Below, piece by piece: positions 49,272 through 58,501 of a stretch of 64,000 nt of DNA (its first letter is position 1; every line of letters starts with the position of its first letter). A model generated the notes under the pieces. The model was not told the DNA's origin. It saw nothing but the letters and a program-made list of their open reading frames with translations, and ran no database searches. The translations under genes and the position numbers were made by a program. Source of the stretch: Pantoea coffeiphila (GTDB lineage Bacteria; Pseudomonadota; Gammaproteobacteria; Enterobacterales; Enterobacteriaceae); NCBI RefSeq assembly GCF_016909495.1, contig NZ_JAFBFW010000002.1, positions 62,001 to 126,000 of the forward strand, read 5' to 3'.

Positions 49272-49315
49272 TTTATTCTTTTTTGCCTTCAGAGAAATTC
49301 TCTGCTGACTTAAAC

Positions 49316-49391
<76 letters not shown>

Positions 49392-49486
49392 TTGGCCATC
49401 AACTTTGCTACTTTGTTTGAGTGAAACTCAGAAGCTGCTGATTTGCTTTATCTTCTGGCAGACCGTGCTGCCTTTCGATGCGTTGC

Positions 49487-49514
49487 ATTCTACTGAGATG
49501 GCGCACTGAGTCAA
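49487..49514 (-). promoter_or_regulatory. Promoter of the glyW-cysT-leuZ operon
   Basis: On the minus strand TTGACT (49514-49509) and TAGAAT (49492-49487) are 16 bp apart, a good sigma-70 promoter. It is about 95 bp upstream of tRNA-Gly, so a processed leader is expected. Confidence 0.72.
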
Positions 49515-49564
49515 TCAAATTATCCGTACAATGCGTCCGTTTGCTGCTTTTTAAGTCGCTTCGA

Positions 49565-50113
49565 TCAACGTTCGAGCAAATCACCGCGTGCAGCGCTCAA
49601 ATATTGGAACATTGACCAGAAAGTCAGCACGGCGGCAATGTAAAGTGCAGCCACCCCAATGCCCTCAACGATCGAGTTCGGACGCCATAACAGAGCAAAA
49701 AGTGCCAGCATCTGCGCCGTGGTTTTCACTTTACCAATCCAGGATACGGCAACGCTGCTGCGTTTACCGATTTCCGCCATCCACTCGCGCAGCGCAGAAA
49801 TGATAATTTCACGGGCAATCATGGTTGCAGCAGGCAAAGTGATCCACCATGCGTGGAAGTATTCCGCCACCAGCACCAGCGCCATGGCAACCATCACCTT
49901 ATCGGCCACCGGATCGAGGAACGCACCAAAACGGGTGGTTTGCTTCCAGCGACGGGCAAGAAATCCATCAAACCAGTCCGTTACCGCAGCAACGACAAAG
50001 ATCAATGCACAAAGTAGTGGAGCCCATTCAAACGGCAGGTAGAACGCCAGCACGAAAAATGGAATTAAAACTACGCGAAACAGGGTCAGTAAGGTCGGGA
50101 TATTAAATGGCAT
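49565..50113 (-). CDS. pgsA: Phosphatidylglycerophosphate synthase
   Basis: Inner-membrane enzyme that makes phosphatidylglycerophosphate from CDP-diacylglycerol and glycerol-3-phosphate, the committed step to phosphatidylglycerol and cardiolipin. 182 residues; the CDP-alcohol phosphatidyltransferase motif is [10 protein letters not shown] followed by [10 protein letters not shown], with all four Asp residues present. It follows uvrC by 71 bp, the same order as in E. coli. Confidence 0.97.
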   Translation of the reverse strand: MPFNIPTLLTLFRVVLIPFFVLAFYLPFEWAPLLCALIFVVAAVTDWFDGFLARRWKQTTRFGAFLDPVADKVMVAMALVLVAEYFHAWWITLPAATMIAREIIISALREWMAEIGKRSSVAVSWIGKVKTTAQMLALFALLWRPNSIVEGIGVAALYIAAVLTFWSMFQYLSAARGDLLER

Positions 50114-50184
50114 AATTATGCTAACTGTTTGGACAGAGTAGAATTTGTCTCTATGTTCCTACATTGCTACGGGTGTTGCAATGC

Positions 50185-52020
50185 TTAGTGTTTCAGCGCA
50201 TAGAAGATTTTTTCGGCCAGCGCATGCGATATTCCCGGTACTTTGGCAATCTCTTCCACCGAGGCATTTATCAGCGGTTGCAGGCCCCCCATATACTTCA
50301 GCAGCATCTGGCGACGTTTCGGGCCTATGCCTTCTATCGTTTCCAGCGCGCTGGTATTTTTCACTTTCGCCCGTTTATTGCGATGACCCGTAATTGCATG
50401 ATTGTGAGAGTCATCACGAATATGCTGCAATACATGTAGCGCAGCGGAATCCGGCGGCAGAGAAAATCCCTCCCCCTCCGGTTCGAAAAACAGCGTTTCC
50501 AGCCCCGCTTTGCGATCGGTGCCTTTCGCAATACCGAGTAGCAAAGGATGCTGTTTATCCCAATTGACGTCCAGTTCAGCAAAAACGCTTTTCGCCTGCG
50601 CCAGCTGACCTTTACCGCCGTCGATCAGAATCACATCGGGGATTTTACTCTCTTCCAGATCTTTGCCATAACGGCGGCGCAGTACCTGATTCATCGCCGC
50701 GTAGTCATCCCCTGGCGTGATTCCGCTGATATTATAACGCCGGTATTCACTGCGCACCGGACCATTAGCATCAAATACGACACAGGAAGCCACAGTTTGC
50801 TCCCCCATCGTATGGCTGATGTCGAAGCACTCCATTCGATTGATTTCAGGCAGTTCCAGCACCTGAGCCAGTTCTGACAACCGTTGATGAACGGTGGAAT
50901 GCTGGGCTAAACGAGTCGCCAGCGCCGTGGCGGCATTCGTCCGGGCCAGCTTCAGATACCGCGCGCGATCGCCACGGGGCTTGCTTTGTATGCTAACCCG
51001 CCGCCCGGCAAGCTCGGTCAGGGACTCGGCCAGCAGATCTTTTTCCGGTAGCGTGAAATCAAGCAGGATATCTGACGGCAGCGTTCGGGCCTGACTACCC
51101 TGTAAGTAGAACTGCCCGACGAAGGTTTGCACCACCTCGGCCTGATCCGTTCCTGCCGGGACCTTCGGATAATAGCTGCGGCTGCCCAGCACCTTGCCCT
51201 GCCGGATAAACAGCACGTGCAGGCAGGCCAGGCCGCCATCGAAAGCAACGCCGATGACATCCATATCATCGCCCTGATTGGAAACGAACTGTTTTTCCGT
51301 TACGCGGCGCACGGCCTGGATTTGATCGCGCAGGCGTGCAGCCTCTTCAAAACGCAGCTCCATGGCGGCAGCCTCCATCCGACTGACCAGCTGGTTGAGA
51401 ACCTGATCGTCTTTGCCGGAGAGAAACAGCCGCACGTAGTTAATCTGCTGGGCGTATTCTTCTTCACTCACCAGCCCGCTTACACAGGGACCTAAACAGC
51501 GGCCAATCTGATACTGCAAACAGGGCCGCGTGCGGTTGCGGTATACGCTGTTTTCACACTGGCGAACGGGAAACACCTTTTGCAACAGCGACAGCGTTTC
51601 CCGCACCGCATAGCCATTAGGGAAAGGACCAAAGTACTCCCCTTTCGCGTGTTTGGCACCGCGATGACTGGCAAGACGCGGATGGGCATCAGCGCTGAGG
51701 AAAATATAAGGATAGGATTTATCGTCACGCAGCAGAACGTTATAGCGCGGCTGGTAGAGCTTTATATAGTTGTGTTCCAGCAGCAGGGCTTCAGTTTCCG
51801 TGTGGGTCACGGTCACATCTATCTGCTGGATCAATGCCACCAGCGCTTCCGTTTTTCGGCTGGCAAGATTATCGCGAAAATAGCTGGAGAGGCGCTTTTT
51901 CAGGTCCTTGGCTTTACCAACATAAATGACCGTTTCACTGGCGTCGTACATACGATAGACACCAGGCTGGCTGGTAACGGTTTTTAGAAAGGAACGGGCA
52001 TCAAATACCATACTACTCAC
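50185..52020 (-). CDS. uvrC: UvrABC excinuclease subunit C
   Basis: Makes both incisions in nucleotide excision repair. 611 residues: a GIY-YIG 3'-incision domain ([28 protein letters not shown] as landmark, key residues GVY and YVG), a UvrB-binding UVR segment near 204-239, the RNase H-like 5'-incision domain with [11 protein letters not shown] and LIDGGKGQL, and a C-terminal double HhH ([25 protein letters not shown]). The GTG at 52020 overlaps the uvrY stop by eight bases; an ATG at 52011 is the alternative. Confidence 0.97.
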   Translation of the reverse strand: MSSMVFDARSFLKTVTSQPGVYRMYDASETVIYVGKAKDLKKRLSSYFRDNLASRKTEALVALIQQIDVTVTHTETEALLLEHNYIKLYQPRYNVLLRDDKSYPYIFLSADAHPRLASHRGAKHAKGEYFGPFPNGYAVRETLSLLQKVFPVRQCENSVYRNRTRPCLQYQIGRCLGPCVSGLVSEEEYAQQINYVRLFLSGKDDQVLNQLVSRMEAAAMELRFEEAARLRDQIQAVRRVTEKQFVSNQGDDMDVIGVAFDGGLACLHVLFIRQGKVLGSRSYYPKVPAGTDQAEVVQTFVGQFYLQGSQARTLPSDILLDFTLPEKDLLAESLTELAGRRVSIQSKPRGDRARYLKLARTNAATALATRLAQHSTVHQRLSELAQVLELPEINRMECFDISHTMGEQTVASCVVFDANGPVRSEYRRYNISGITPGDDYAAMNQVLRRRYGKDLEESKIPDVILIDGGKGQLAQAKSVFAELDVNWDKQHPLLLGIAKGTDRKAGLETLFFEPEGEGFSLPPDSAALHVLQHIRDDSHNHAITGHRNKRAKVKNTSALETIEGIGPKRRQMLLKYMGGLQPLINASVEEIAKVPGISHALAEKIFYALKH

Positions 52021-52669
52021 TGCTGATTAACGGTTCCGAATTGAACAGACCATAGCGAATAGCCAGATGCGTTAACTCAACATCACCACTGATATTCAGC
52101 TTGCTGAACATACGATAGCGGTAGCTATTCACCGTCTTAGGGCTGAGATTCAACTGCTCGGAAATCTCAGTCACTTTCTGTCCTTTGGTGATCATTAGCA
52201 TAATCTGCAGTTCGCGTTCTGACAAACAGCTCAAAGGTGATTCTGACTGCGGTTCTATCTGGCTTAACGCCATCTGTTGCGCGATGTCAGAGGCGATGTA
52301 GCGCTGCCCGGCGTTGACGGAACGGATTGCATTGACCACTTCCTGCGGAGCCGCTCCCTTACTCAGGTAACCTGATGCACCCGCCTGCATTACCTTAGCC
52401 GGAAGCGGGCTTTCAGTATGAATGGTCAGCATAATCACTTTAGCATCCGGCGAGTAGCGCACAATTTTACGCGTAGCTTCAAGGCCACCAATGCCTGGCA
52501 TGTTCATATCCATAAGCACCACGTCAACATTGTTGCTGCGGCACCATTTCACTGCATCCTCACCACAGTTGGCTTCACCTACAACCTGGATACCTTTGAT
52601 ATCTTCCAGTATGCGACGGATCCCTGTACGCACCAGTTCGTGGTCATCGACGAGAAAAACGCTTATCAA
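52013..52669 (-). CDS. uvrY: Response regulator UvrY
   Basis: Partner of the sensor kinase BarA; activates the small RNAs that counteract CsrA. 218 residues: a receiver domain with [11 protein letters not shown] acidic pocket, phosphoacceptor Asp in [10 protein letters not shown], and a C-terminal LuxR/FixJ HTH ([25 protein letters not shown]...). Called GacA, ExpA or VarA in relatives. It is cotranscribed with uvrC. Here it lies close to a luxI-sdiA pair, placing two regulators of population and metabolic state together. Confidence 0.97.
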   Translation of the reverse strand: MISVFLVDDHELVRTGIRRILEDIKGIQVVGEANCGEDAVKWCRSNNVDVVLMDMNMPGIGGLEATRKIVRYSPDAKVIMLTIHTESPLPAKVMQAGASGYLSKGAAPQEVVNAIRSVNAGQRYIASDIAQQMALSQIEPQSESPLSCLSERELQIMLMITKGQKVTEISEQLNLSPKTVNSYRYRMFSKLNISGDVELTHLAIRYGLFNSEPLISSE

Positions 52670-53193
52670 ACGGAACTCCCTAAATGGCTGAGGCAGGTGA
52701 TGATGTGCAATAACGCAGGGTCATTATTCTACTACTTTTTTTTCACTGGTAGAACATATTTAACACAGCGACTAACAATTTCGTTTCTTAAATCATAATG
52801 CAAAATAAAAAATAACGCTCATGAAAATCTCTATGGCAGAGACATTGATATTCATCGGAAAAATTGCAATAAATACTTACCAAAATAAATGAAAAATACA
52901 CAATAATCAGCAATTACATAGCATTAGATAAAACCAGTTGCGACAACTCTTCGTTAAGTAAATTCTACAGACATCCGGATATCTCTGTGAACTTAAATTA
53001 AGTTTAGTCTAAAGCGATAAGTAAGCAGGATAGCGTTACCGTTACTGCATCACGCTTTACTTCGTAAACGAGAGCGAAAACGAAGCGTGCCCGTCTGATT
53101 TTTTTTAAGCTATGTATGATATACTTTTAACAATTTTTCGCGCCCTGCCCTGTGGCTCAGGAGCATGTTTTTTATCATTTATCAGGAGAGATC
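52670..53193. other. Divergent intergenic region uvrY/yecF
   Basis: 524 bp, AT-rich, no supported gene. TATGATATACTTT near 53113-53125 offers -10-like elements for yecF. The stretch beside uvrY has several A/T tracts. In E. coli this gap also carries uvrY promoter elements responding to SdiA; no convincing lux box was found here by eye. Confidence 0.55.
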
Positions 53194-53418
53194 ATGAGTC
53201 AGATTGACTTTTCAACCAGTGAAGACGTTAAAGCATTAGCTAACGAAGTCACCTGCATGAAGGCGTTGGTTACGCTGATGTTGAAATCGATTGGTCAGGC
53301 CGACGCAGGCAAAGTGATCATCAATATGGAGCGCTACATTGCGGGTCTGGAAGATGAGCAGCAGGCTGAAGTGTTCAGCAACACCGTAAAACAAATCAAA
53401 CACGCCTTCCGTCAGTAA
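53194..53418 (+). CDS. yecF: YecF family protein (DUF2594)
   Basis: 74-residue helical protein of unknown function, [19 protein letters not shown], with the conserved [18 protein letters not shown] and [10 protein letters not shown] end seen in E. coli YecF. AGGAGAG precedes the ATG at 53194. It lies between uvrY and the sdiA region, as in E. coli, where it separates uvrY from sdiA. A GC-rich inverted repeat follows at about 53426-53463, without a T-run. Confidence 0.93.
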   Translation: MSQIDFSTSEDVKALANEVTCMKALVTLMLKSIGQADAGKVIINMERYIAGLEDEQQAEVFSNTVKQIKHAFRQ

Positions 53419-53558
53419 CCAGACAGGGGCCGGCAGCAGGGCTCTCGATCCCGCTGTCGGCCTCGAGCGTGCCTAATTTTCCCTGACGATGCCGCCCTTC
53501 TGCATCATCTGATAAGCGTCAGCCTCAGAAGAATAAACAATAACCAGTTGATGAAATA

Positions 53559-53897
53559 ATGGCCTTACTTATTAAAGCGATACTTGGTGCAGTCGTTGTG
53601 TTACTCATCGGCATCCTTGCGAAAACACGTAATTACTATCTTGCCGGCTTGATCCCCCTGTTTCCCACTTTTGCGCTGATTGCACACTATATCGTCGCAA
53701 GCGAGCGTGGGGTCGAGGCGCTGCGCGCAACCATTCTGTTTGGCATGTGGGCAATCATTCCCTATTTCGTTTATCTGTTATCGCTGTGGTATTTCATCAA
53801 TATGATGCGATTGGTGCCTGCACTGATGGCCGCGGTAGCCTGCTGGTCCGCGGCGGCATGGCTATTGATAACGCTGTGGTCGAAATGGCAGGCCTAG
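53559..53897 (+). CDS. ydgC: GlpM family inner-membrane protein YdgC
   Basis: 112 residues, about four helices (ILGAVVVLLIGILA, YYLAGLIPLFPTFALIAHYIV, FGMWAIIPYFVYLLSLWYF, a C-terminal helix). It is nearly identical along its length to E. coli YdgC, a member of the GlpM family named for a Pseudomonas protein affecting alginate. In E. coli ydgC lies elsewhere. Here it stands between yecF and luxI, and its stop overlaps the convergent luxI end by four bases. Confidence 0.9.
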   Translation: MALLIKAILGAVVVLLIGILAKTRNYYLAGLIPLFPTFALIAHYIVASERGVEALRATILFGMWAIIPYFVYLLSLWYFINMMRLVPALMAAVACWSAAAWLLITLWSKWQA

Positions 53898-54517
53898 CGC
53901 CCGCGCATACCCCAGCTGATTGAAACGCCCAGAGAAGGCAGGACCTCTTCAGGCTTGAAGCGTCTTGAACCATGAAAACGCCTGGCCAGATGAGGCTGGG
54001 ATATCGGTATTCTTACAGCAAAGAGATTATCTTCTGACTGAATGACGCCCGGCGGCAATTGCAGATAGTTAACCTGATACTGACCGAACATGTTTTCCAG
54101 CATTGGTGTCGCGGCGCTGAATAAATTGCTGATTCCGGACTGTTCAGCGAGCTGAAGCGCGTGCCATAAGATATTTAATGGCAGCTCACTGTCTATTTCC
54201 AGGCGCGCTGAAAAACGGGACATTTCCCAAATTTGTCCACCGTCGAGGCTTTCCCGATCGGCGTCAGAAAGTTCGCTATTTTGCGGACACTGCCATTTCA
54301 TCAGCCGGGCACAGCCGCAAATGCCGTGCTGTGCATGCCAGGCGATCAGCCAGCAGACATCGGAACGATCAAAGCGATCGTACTCCTGGCCTGGGGTGCT
54401 GAGCCGAGAAGGAATTGACCAACCTTCTTCTCTGGCAAACACGCTGTAACGATAGCTTCCCAATTCGGCCAGCAACGAGGAAGGCATATCCTTCAGTTTG
54501 GTCTGGATAATTTTCAT
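53894..54517 (-). CDS. Acyl-homoserine-lactone synthase (LuxI family)
   Basis: Makes an N-acyl-homoserine lactone from S-adenosylmethionine and acyl-ACP. 207 residues with every invariant residue of the family: Arg23 and Phe27 in SYRYSVFARE, Trp33, Asp47 and Asp50 in EYDRFDRSD, Arg71 in CARLMKW, Glu98 and Arg101 in WEMSRFSA. GGGGA is placed well before the ATG. It lies directly downstream of sdiA on the same strand; Erwinia and Pantoea PhzI/ExpI proteins are known as cognate partners of SdiA-type receptors. The acyl chain cannot be read from the sequence. Confidence 0.95.
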   Translation of the reverse strand: MKIIQTKLKDMPSSLLAELGSYRYSVFAREEGWSIPSRLSTPGQEYDRFDRSDVCWLIAWHAQHGICGCARLMKWQCPQNSELSDADRESLDGGQIWEMSRFSARLEIDSELPLNILWHALQLAEQSGISNLFSAATPMLENMFGQYQVNYLQLPPGVIQSEDNLFAVRIPISQPHLARRFHGSRRFKPEEVLPSLGVSISWGMRGR

Positions 54518-54571
54518 TTATAAATCCCCGTCGCACTCCCGCACGAAAACCACCCCGGGCGGGACGCGCAG

Positions 54572-54601
54572 GGTTGTTACCCTTGCGAAGGGTAGACAAC
54601 C
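54572..54601 (-). promoter_or_regulatory. Strong stem-loop in the luxI leader
   Basis: GGTTGT and ACAACC pair, then one bulged base, then TACCCTT and AAGGGTA around a three-base GCG loop: 13 bp over 30 nt. No T-run follows on the minus strand, so it is not a typical terminator of sdiA. It is 55 bases upstream of the luxI start, in the expected transcript leader. Confidence 0.75.
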
Positions 54602-54615
54602 AATTAGTAATACGA

Positions 54616-54635
54616 AACTACCAAAATTAGTAGTT
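54616..54635 (-). promoter_or_regulatory. lux-box-like palindrome upstream of luxI
   Basis: AACTACCAAAATTAGTAGTT is a 20-bp imperfect palindrome fitting the CT-N12-AG pattern of LuxR-type sites. It lies 98 bp before the luxI start and just after the sdiA stop. Binding by SdiA is inferred. Confidence 0.65.
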
Positions 54636-54645
54636 GCGTTGTTTT

Positions 54646-55371
54646 TCAGATCAAACCGATTGCAGCTGCGTAAGAGGCAATTTGCGTCTTGTTTGGCGCA
54701 TTTAATCGTTTTTGCATGTTTTTCTGATGAAAATTAACCGTGTGCTGAGAAATAGAGAGTATCAGCGATATTTCAGCAGACGTTTTTCCTTCCGCCGTCC
54801 ATTTAAGGATTTCGCGCTCGCGATCGCTTAATTCCAGTTTCACAGAGACCATGGAAATATCTTCAAGCCGGCTGAGCGTCGCCAGCGACAGTTCCACCAT
54901 ATACTGGAGTTTAAGTTGTAACTCGGTGGTTAACTTTACATTATTTAACGGATCTGATGAGGCGAATGATAATATCCCCGTTGCTCTGTTTTGCGCGATG
55001 GCTGAGATTGAGATACCGTGATAAATCCCATGCCGCCTTGCCGCTCGCATCATGACAACCCCTTCGCCTGCGCTCTCATCGTCCCACACCCACAGACTTC
55101 CCGGGAGATGACAATTCTGCAGGATAGGGTCCACAGGGGAATAGTTTTCCCGAAAATAAGAATTTATCCATTCATCGGGTAAATTGCAGTAATAGAAGGT
55201 CTTAGGCCGAGTAAATGGCACAGGGTGCTTGATGAAAAGCACATAAAAATCGAACCCAAGACGCTTTGCCTGTTGCTCAATTAACAGAGTTACCTGTTCA
55301 ACCTCAGTTTTTTTACTGAATGCTAATTGAACTTCGTCTCGCCAGCTGAAATAAGTGTCAGCAGTCATCAA
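54646..55371 (-). CDS. sdiA: LuxR-family AHL receptor SdiA
   Basis: Quorum-sensing transcription factor of 241 residues. The N-terminal autoinducer-binding domain matches E. coli SdiA (TYFSWRDEV, HPVPFTRPKTFYY, DPILQ), and the C-terminal HTH is nearly the same: LSDREREILKWTAEGKTSAE and NFHQKNMQKRLNAPNKTQ. Ligand-pocket Trp68, Tyr72, Asp81 and Trp96 are kept, but the Tyr63 of E. coli aligns with Leu64. Order uvrY-yecF-sdiA is as in E. coli, where sdiA has no luxI; here one is present. Confidence 0.95.
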   Translation of the reverse strand: MMTADTYFSWRDEVQLAFSKKTEVEQVTLLIEQQAKRLGFDFYVLFIKHPVPFTRPKTFYYCNLPDEWINSYFRENYSPVDPILQNCHLPGSLWVWDDESAGEGVVMMRAARRHGIYHGISISAIAQNRATGILSFASSDPLNNVKLTTELQLKLQYMVELSLATLSRLEDISMVSVKLELSDREREILKWTAEGKTSAEISLILSISQHTVNFHQKNMQKRLNAPNKTQIASYAAAIGLI

Positions 55372-56180
55372 TTCCCCAACGGAACGTAAGGGAACCCACT
55401 CGCGGTGATTCTGGTTTTCATTGTAAATATTGCTGTGTAATTAGACATTAAATGTGACCAGATAAATGATTATTGTAATAATGTTTTCGTGAGTAAATTA
55501 CAGGATCGTTCTCTAATTCTTATTAAGTGTAGCTATTTTTTCACCGAAACAAGCCTAACTTTTATCCAACCCATCACAATACCGTATGTTATTATCACCT
55601 CAATGCTCGGATTTCCCACTCTGCATCGATCATTAAGCCTCAGATAACACTAGCATCATAGGATTTATCCTATCAGCATACAGCAACTTTGCGCTTTTTT
55701 CCCCCTGATCTGCATGTTGTCATACCCAGACAGGTATCACAGTCAGATCAAAACCCTGAAAAACGAATAAACCAATGATTTTAATATAATTATTTAATCT
55801 AGCGCATGCCATAAAATCGCCACAAATGTTCAAAAAAACGCAGTTCATGACCTGTTCATACACTTTCTTTCTGAAGTCCCTCATCTGAAATCCAATCCTG
55901 TCTCCTTTAGGATGGCGACTTTTTAAGCAGATAATCCCCGTTTAGCGCAATGTCGTTGTTTTTTATACTTTATCATTCTGATTTTGCGTTAAGCTCCTCT
56001 TCCTGTGGTGTCAACCGGAATCATTCGCTTCGATCGCCATCACTATTACCGAAAAGAATTACCCGTTTAAAGCGTTATTACACTATCTTATGCCAGCTAA
56101 TCATGGCAGGACCGAATGAAATAAAAGCCATCAGAGCTTTAACTCATTTACACAGGACAGAACACGACAGGAGAACCTTA
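55372..56180. other. Long AT-rich region between sdiA and cycA
   Basis: 809 bp, the longest gene-free stretch here. It must carry the divergent promoters of sdiA and cycA and probably a long cycA leader; in E. coli cycA mRNA is a target of the small RNA GcvB. ATACC-CAGACA-GGTAT at 55722-55737 is a short inverted repeat. A frame open from 55950 into cycA lacks similarity before 56181. Confidence 0.55.
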
Positions 56181-57575
56181 ATGGTTGATCAATCAAAAGA
56201 GGCAACGCTTTCAGAGGAAGGCCCGGACACGCTACGGCGTAACCTGCACAATCGGCATATCCAGCTTATCGCCATCGGTGGGGCCATCGGTACCGGGCTG
56301 TTCATGGGATCGGGAAAAACAATCAGCCTGGCCGGGCCTTCGATCATCTTCGTCTACATGATCATCGGCTTTATGCTGTTTTTCGTCATGCGAGCCATGG
56401 GTGAGCTGCTGCTCTCCAATCTTGAATACAAATCCTTCAGCGATTTTGCGGCGGACCTGCTTGGCCCGTGGGCCGGCTATTTTACCGGCTGGACCTACTG
56501 GTTCTGCTGGGTCGTTACCGGTATTGCCGACGTGGTGGCCATCAGTTCGTACTTCCAGCTGTGGTTCCCTGACTTCTCTATCTGGATGAGTGCCCTGCTG
56601 TGTATCGTGGTGTTCTTATCGCTCAACGTCGCCACCGTTAAGCTGTTTGGTGAGATGGAGTTCTGGTTCGCCATTATTAAAATCGTCGCCATCGTAGCGC
56701 TGATTGCCACCGGTATTGTACTGGTTGCCATGCACTATCCTTCGCCGGGCGGCGGTACTGCCTCCTTAAGCAACATCTGGGATCACGGCGGTATGTTCCC
56801 GAAAGGGCTGAGCGGATTCTTTGCCGGCTTCCAGATTGCCGTATTCGCCTTCGTCGGTATCGAGCTGGTGGGCACCGCAGCAGCGGAAACTCACGATCCC
56901 AAAAAAGTGCTGCCGCGCGCGATTAACGCCATTCCCCTGCGTATCATCATGTTCTACGTGCTGGCGCTGATGGTGATTATGGCCGTGACGCCGTGGAATC
57001 AGGTTGTCGCCGACCGCAGCCCGTTTGTTGAAATGTTTGTGCTGATTGGTCTGCCGGCCGCGGCAAGTATCGTTAACTTCGTGGTGCTGACCTCGGCGGC
57101 ATCCTCCGCCAACAGCGGTATCTTCTCCACCAGCCGTATGCTGTACGGCCTGTCACAGCAGGGCGTGGCGCATCGTCGTTTTGGTGTGCTTTCAAGCCGT
57201 GCAGTGCCAACAACCGGCCTGTTCTTCTCCTGCTTCTGCCTGCTGGGCGGCGTGGCGCTGATTTATCTGATCCCGAACGTCATGACGGTGTTTACCCTGG
57301 TCACCACGGTCTCCGCCATCCTGTTTATGTTCGTCTGGACGATTATTCTGTGCTCGTACCTCGCCTACCGCAAAAAGCATCCGCAGCGCCATGCGGAGTC
57401 GAGCTATAAAATGCCGCTGGGCAAATTTATGTGCTGGGTATGCATGGCCTTCTTCGCCTTCGTACTGGTGCTGTTAACGCTGGAAGAAGATACTCGCCAG
57501 GCGTTGATGGTCACGCCGCTGTGGTTCCTGATGCTGGCCGTGGGCTGGTTCCTGCGTAGCCGCAAAAAAGCCTAA
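56181..57575 (+). CDS. cycA: D-serine/D-alanine/glycine permease
   Basis: Proton-coupled amino acid transporter of the APC family, 464 residues, 12 helices. The first helices carry QLIAIGGAIGTGLFMGSGK, and the long block from there to SNLEYKSFSDFAADLLGPWAGYF is nearly identical to E. coli CycA (landmarks SAASSANSG and YKMPLGK also match). I set the start at MVDQSKEATL with AGGAGA upstream, not at the longer open frame from 55950. In E. coli cycA is far from sdiA and rut, so this neighbourhood is rearranged. Confidence 0.95.
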   Translation: MVDQSKEATLSEEGPDTLRRNLHNRHIQLIAIGGAIGTGLFMGSGKTISLAGPSIIFVYMIIGFMLFFVMRAMGELLLSNLEYKSFSDFAADLLGPWAGYFTGWTYWFCWVVTGIADVVAISSYFQLWFPDFSIWMSALLCIVVFLSLNVATVKLFGEMEFWFAIIKIVAIVALIATGIVLVAMHYPSPGGGTASLSNIWDHGGMFPKGLSGFFAGFQIAVFAFVGIELVGTAAAETHDPKKVLPRAINAIPLRIIMFYVLALMVIMAVTPWNQVVADRSPFVEMFVLIGLPAAASIVNFVVLTSAASSANSGIFSTSRMLYGLSQQGVAHRRFGVLSSRAVPTTGLFFSCFCLLGGVALIYLIPNVMTVFTLVTTVSAILFMFVWTIILCSYLAYRKKHPQRHAESSYKMPLGKFMCWVCMAFFAFVLVLLTLEEDTRQALMVTPLWFLMLAVGWFLRSRKKA

Positions 57576-57589
57576 GCCTTACCCGAACG

Positions 57590-57613
57590 GGGCAGTCCAT
57601 CGTTGGACTGCCC
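57590..57613. terminator. Hairpin between convergent cycA and rutR
   Basis: GGGCAGTCCA-TCGT-TGGACTGCCC is a perfect 10-bp stem with a tetraloop; the tail TGCTTTA is a weak T-run, so it is probably a terminator for cycA. Confidence 0.75.
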
Positions 57614-57634
57614 TGCTTTAGCGGTCAGCCAGGC

Positions 57635-58300
57635 TTAACGTACGCGTATTCCCTCAATCACCATTTTCTGCACGTTTTCCACCGTCTGATTAAAAAAGGC
57701 TTCATCGCTTAGCGTCTGGCCGGTCACGGCTTCAACCTGAGTCGCAAAATCAGCATAGTGCTGCGTGGTTGCCCACAGCATAAAAATCAAATGGTGTGGC
57801 TGAACTTCCGCTAGTTTTCCCTCGCGAACCCACTGTTCAATGATTGTCGCCTTATCTTCAACCAGATGACGCAAATCCCCCGCCAGCTCAGCCTTCAGCA
57901 GCGGTGCCCCCTGCAGCATCTCCATACAGAACAGCCTGGAGGCCTGAGGATAATCGCGCGATACCTCCAGTTTAAGACGTATATATTGGCGAATAGCCTC
58001 CAGCGGATGCTGGTCGGCGCGCAGCGCTCGCAGCGGTGCCAGCCAGATATCCAGCAGATCTTTTAACACCGCAATGTACAGTTCTTCCTTAGAAGGGAAG
58101 TAATACAGCAGATTGGTTTTGGATACATCGGCGCGTTCGGCCACTTTATCCAGGCTGGTGCCGTGGATACCAAACTGTGAAAAATACTCCAGCGCCGCCG
58201 CCAGAATAGCGGAACGCTTCGCCGCGACCGCGCGGGAGCGCCTCGTCGGGGCTTTGACCGGTTGTTTATCTGTCGAATTCACCGTGACTCCGTGATCCAT
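57635..58300 (-). CDS. rutR: Pyrimidine-responsive TetR-family regulator RutR
   Basis: Uracil- and thymine-binding repressor of the rut genes. 221 residues: an N-terminal HTH (SKTNLLYYFPSKEELYIAVL region) and a ligand domain with RDYPQASRLFCMEML, FMLWATTQHYADFATQVEAV and EAFFNQTVENVQ, closely like E. coli RutR. The ATG at 58300 has no good ribosome site; a GTG at 58282 preceded by GGAG is an alternative. It is divergent from rutA. Confidence 0.95.
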   Translation of the reverse strand: MDHGVTVNSTDKQPVKAPTRRSRAVAAKRSAILAAALEYFSQFGIHGTSLDKVAERADVSKTNLLYYFPSKEELYIAVLKDLLDIWLAPLRALRADQHPLEAIRQYIRLKLEVSRDYPQASRLFCMEMLQGAPLLKAELAGDLRHLVEDKATIIEQWVREGKLAEVQPHHLIFMLWATTQHYADFATQVEAVTGQTLSDEAFFNQTVENVQKMVIEGIRVR

Positions 58301-58415
58301 ATGGGTTGCGGGGATAATACCAAATCACCTGAATCACACCTAATCGCGACGCTGCACTTTTATTGCGCACCGCTGCCAGTTTTTTGTGCAGTTATTTTTT
58401 ATCAAATGGTCCGTT

Positions 58416-58431
58416 TTGACCGACTGCTCTA
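58416..58431. promoter_or_regulatory. Candidate RutR box
   Basis: TTGACCGACTGCTCTA matches 11 of 14 defined positions of the RutR consensus TTGACCA-NN-TGGTCAA. It is between divergent rutR and rutA, about 55 bp upstream of the sigma-54 element. Confidence 0.55.
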
Positions 58432-58485
58432 CCTTTAAATTCACAGAGAGAAAACAACCCGTTGCTTTAATTAACATTTTTAATT

Positions 58486-58501
58486 CTGGCATAACCTTTG
58501 C
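58486..58501 (+). promoter_or_regulatory. Sigma-54 promoter of the rut operon
   Basis: TGGCATAACCTTTGCA has GG and GC separated by exactly ten bases (GG 58487-58488, GC 58499-58500) and fits TGGCAC-N5-TTGCA. It predicts a start near 58512 and an 80-nt leader. The E. coli rut operon is likewise switched on by NtrC under nitrogen limitation. Confidence 0.88.

Noticed and set aside
58403-58426. GGTC-N6-GACC inverted repeat as the RutR operator
   Set aside because: RutR sites have GACC before GGTC; this is the reverse order. The overlapping 58416-58431 match was preferred.
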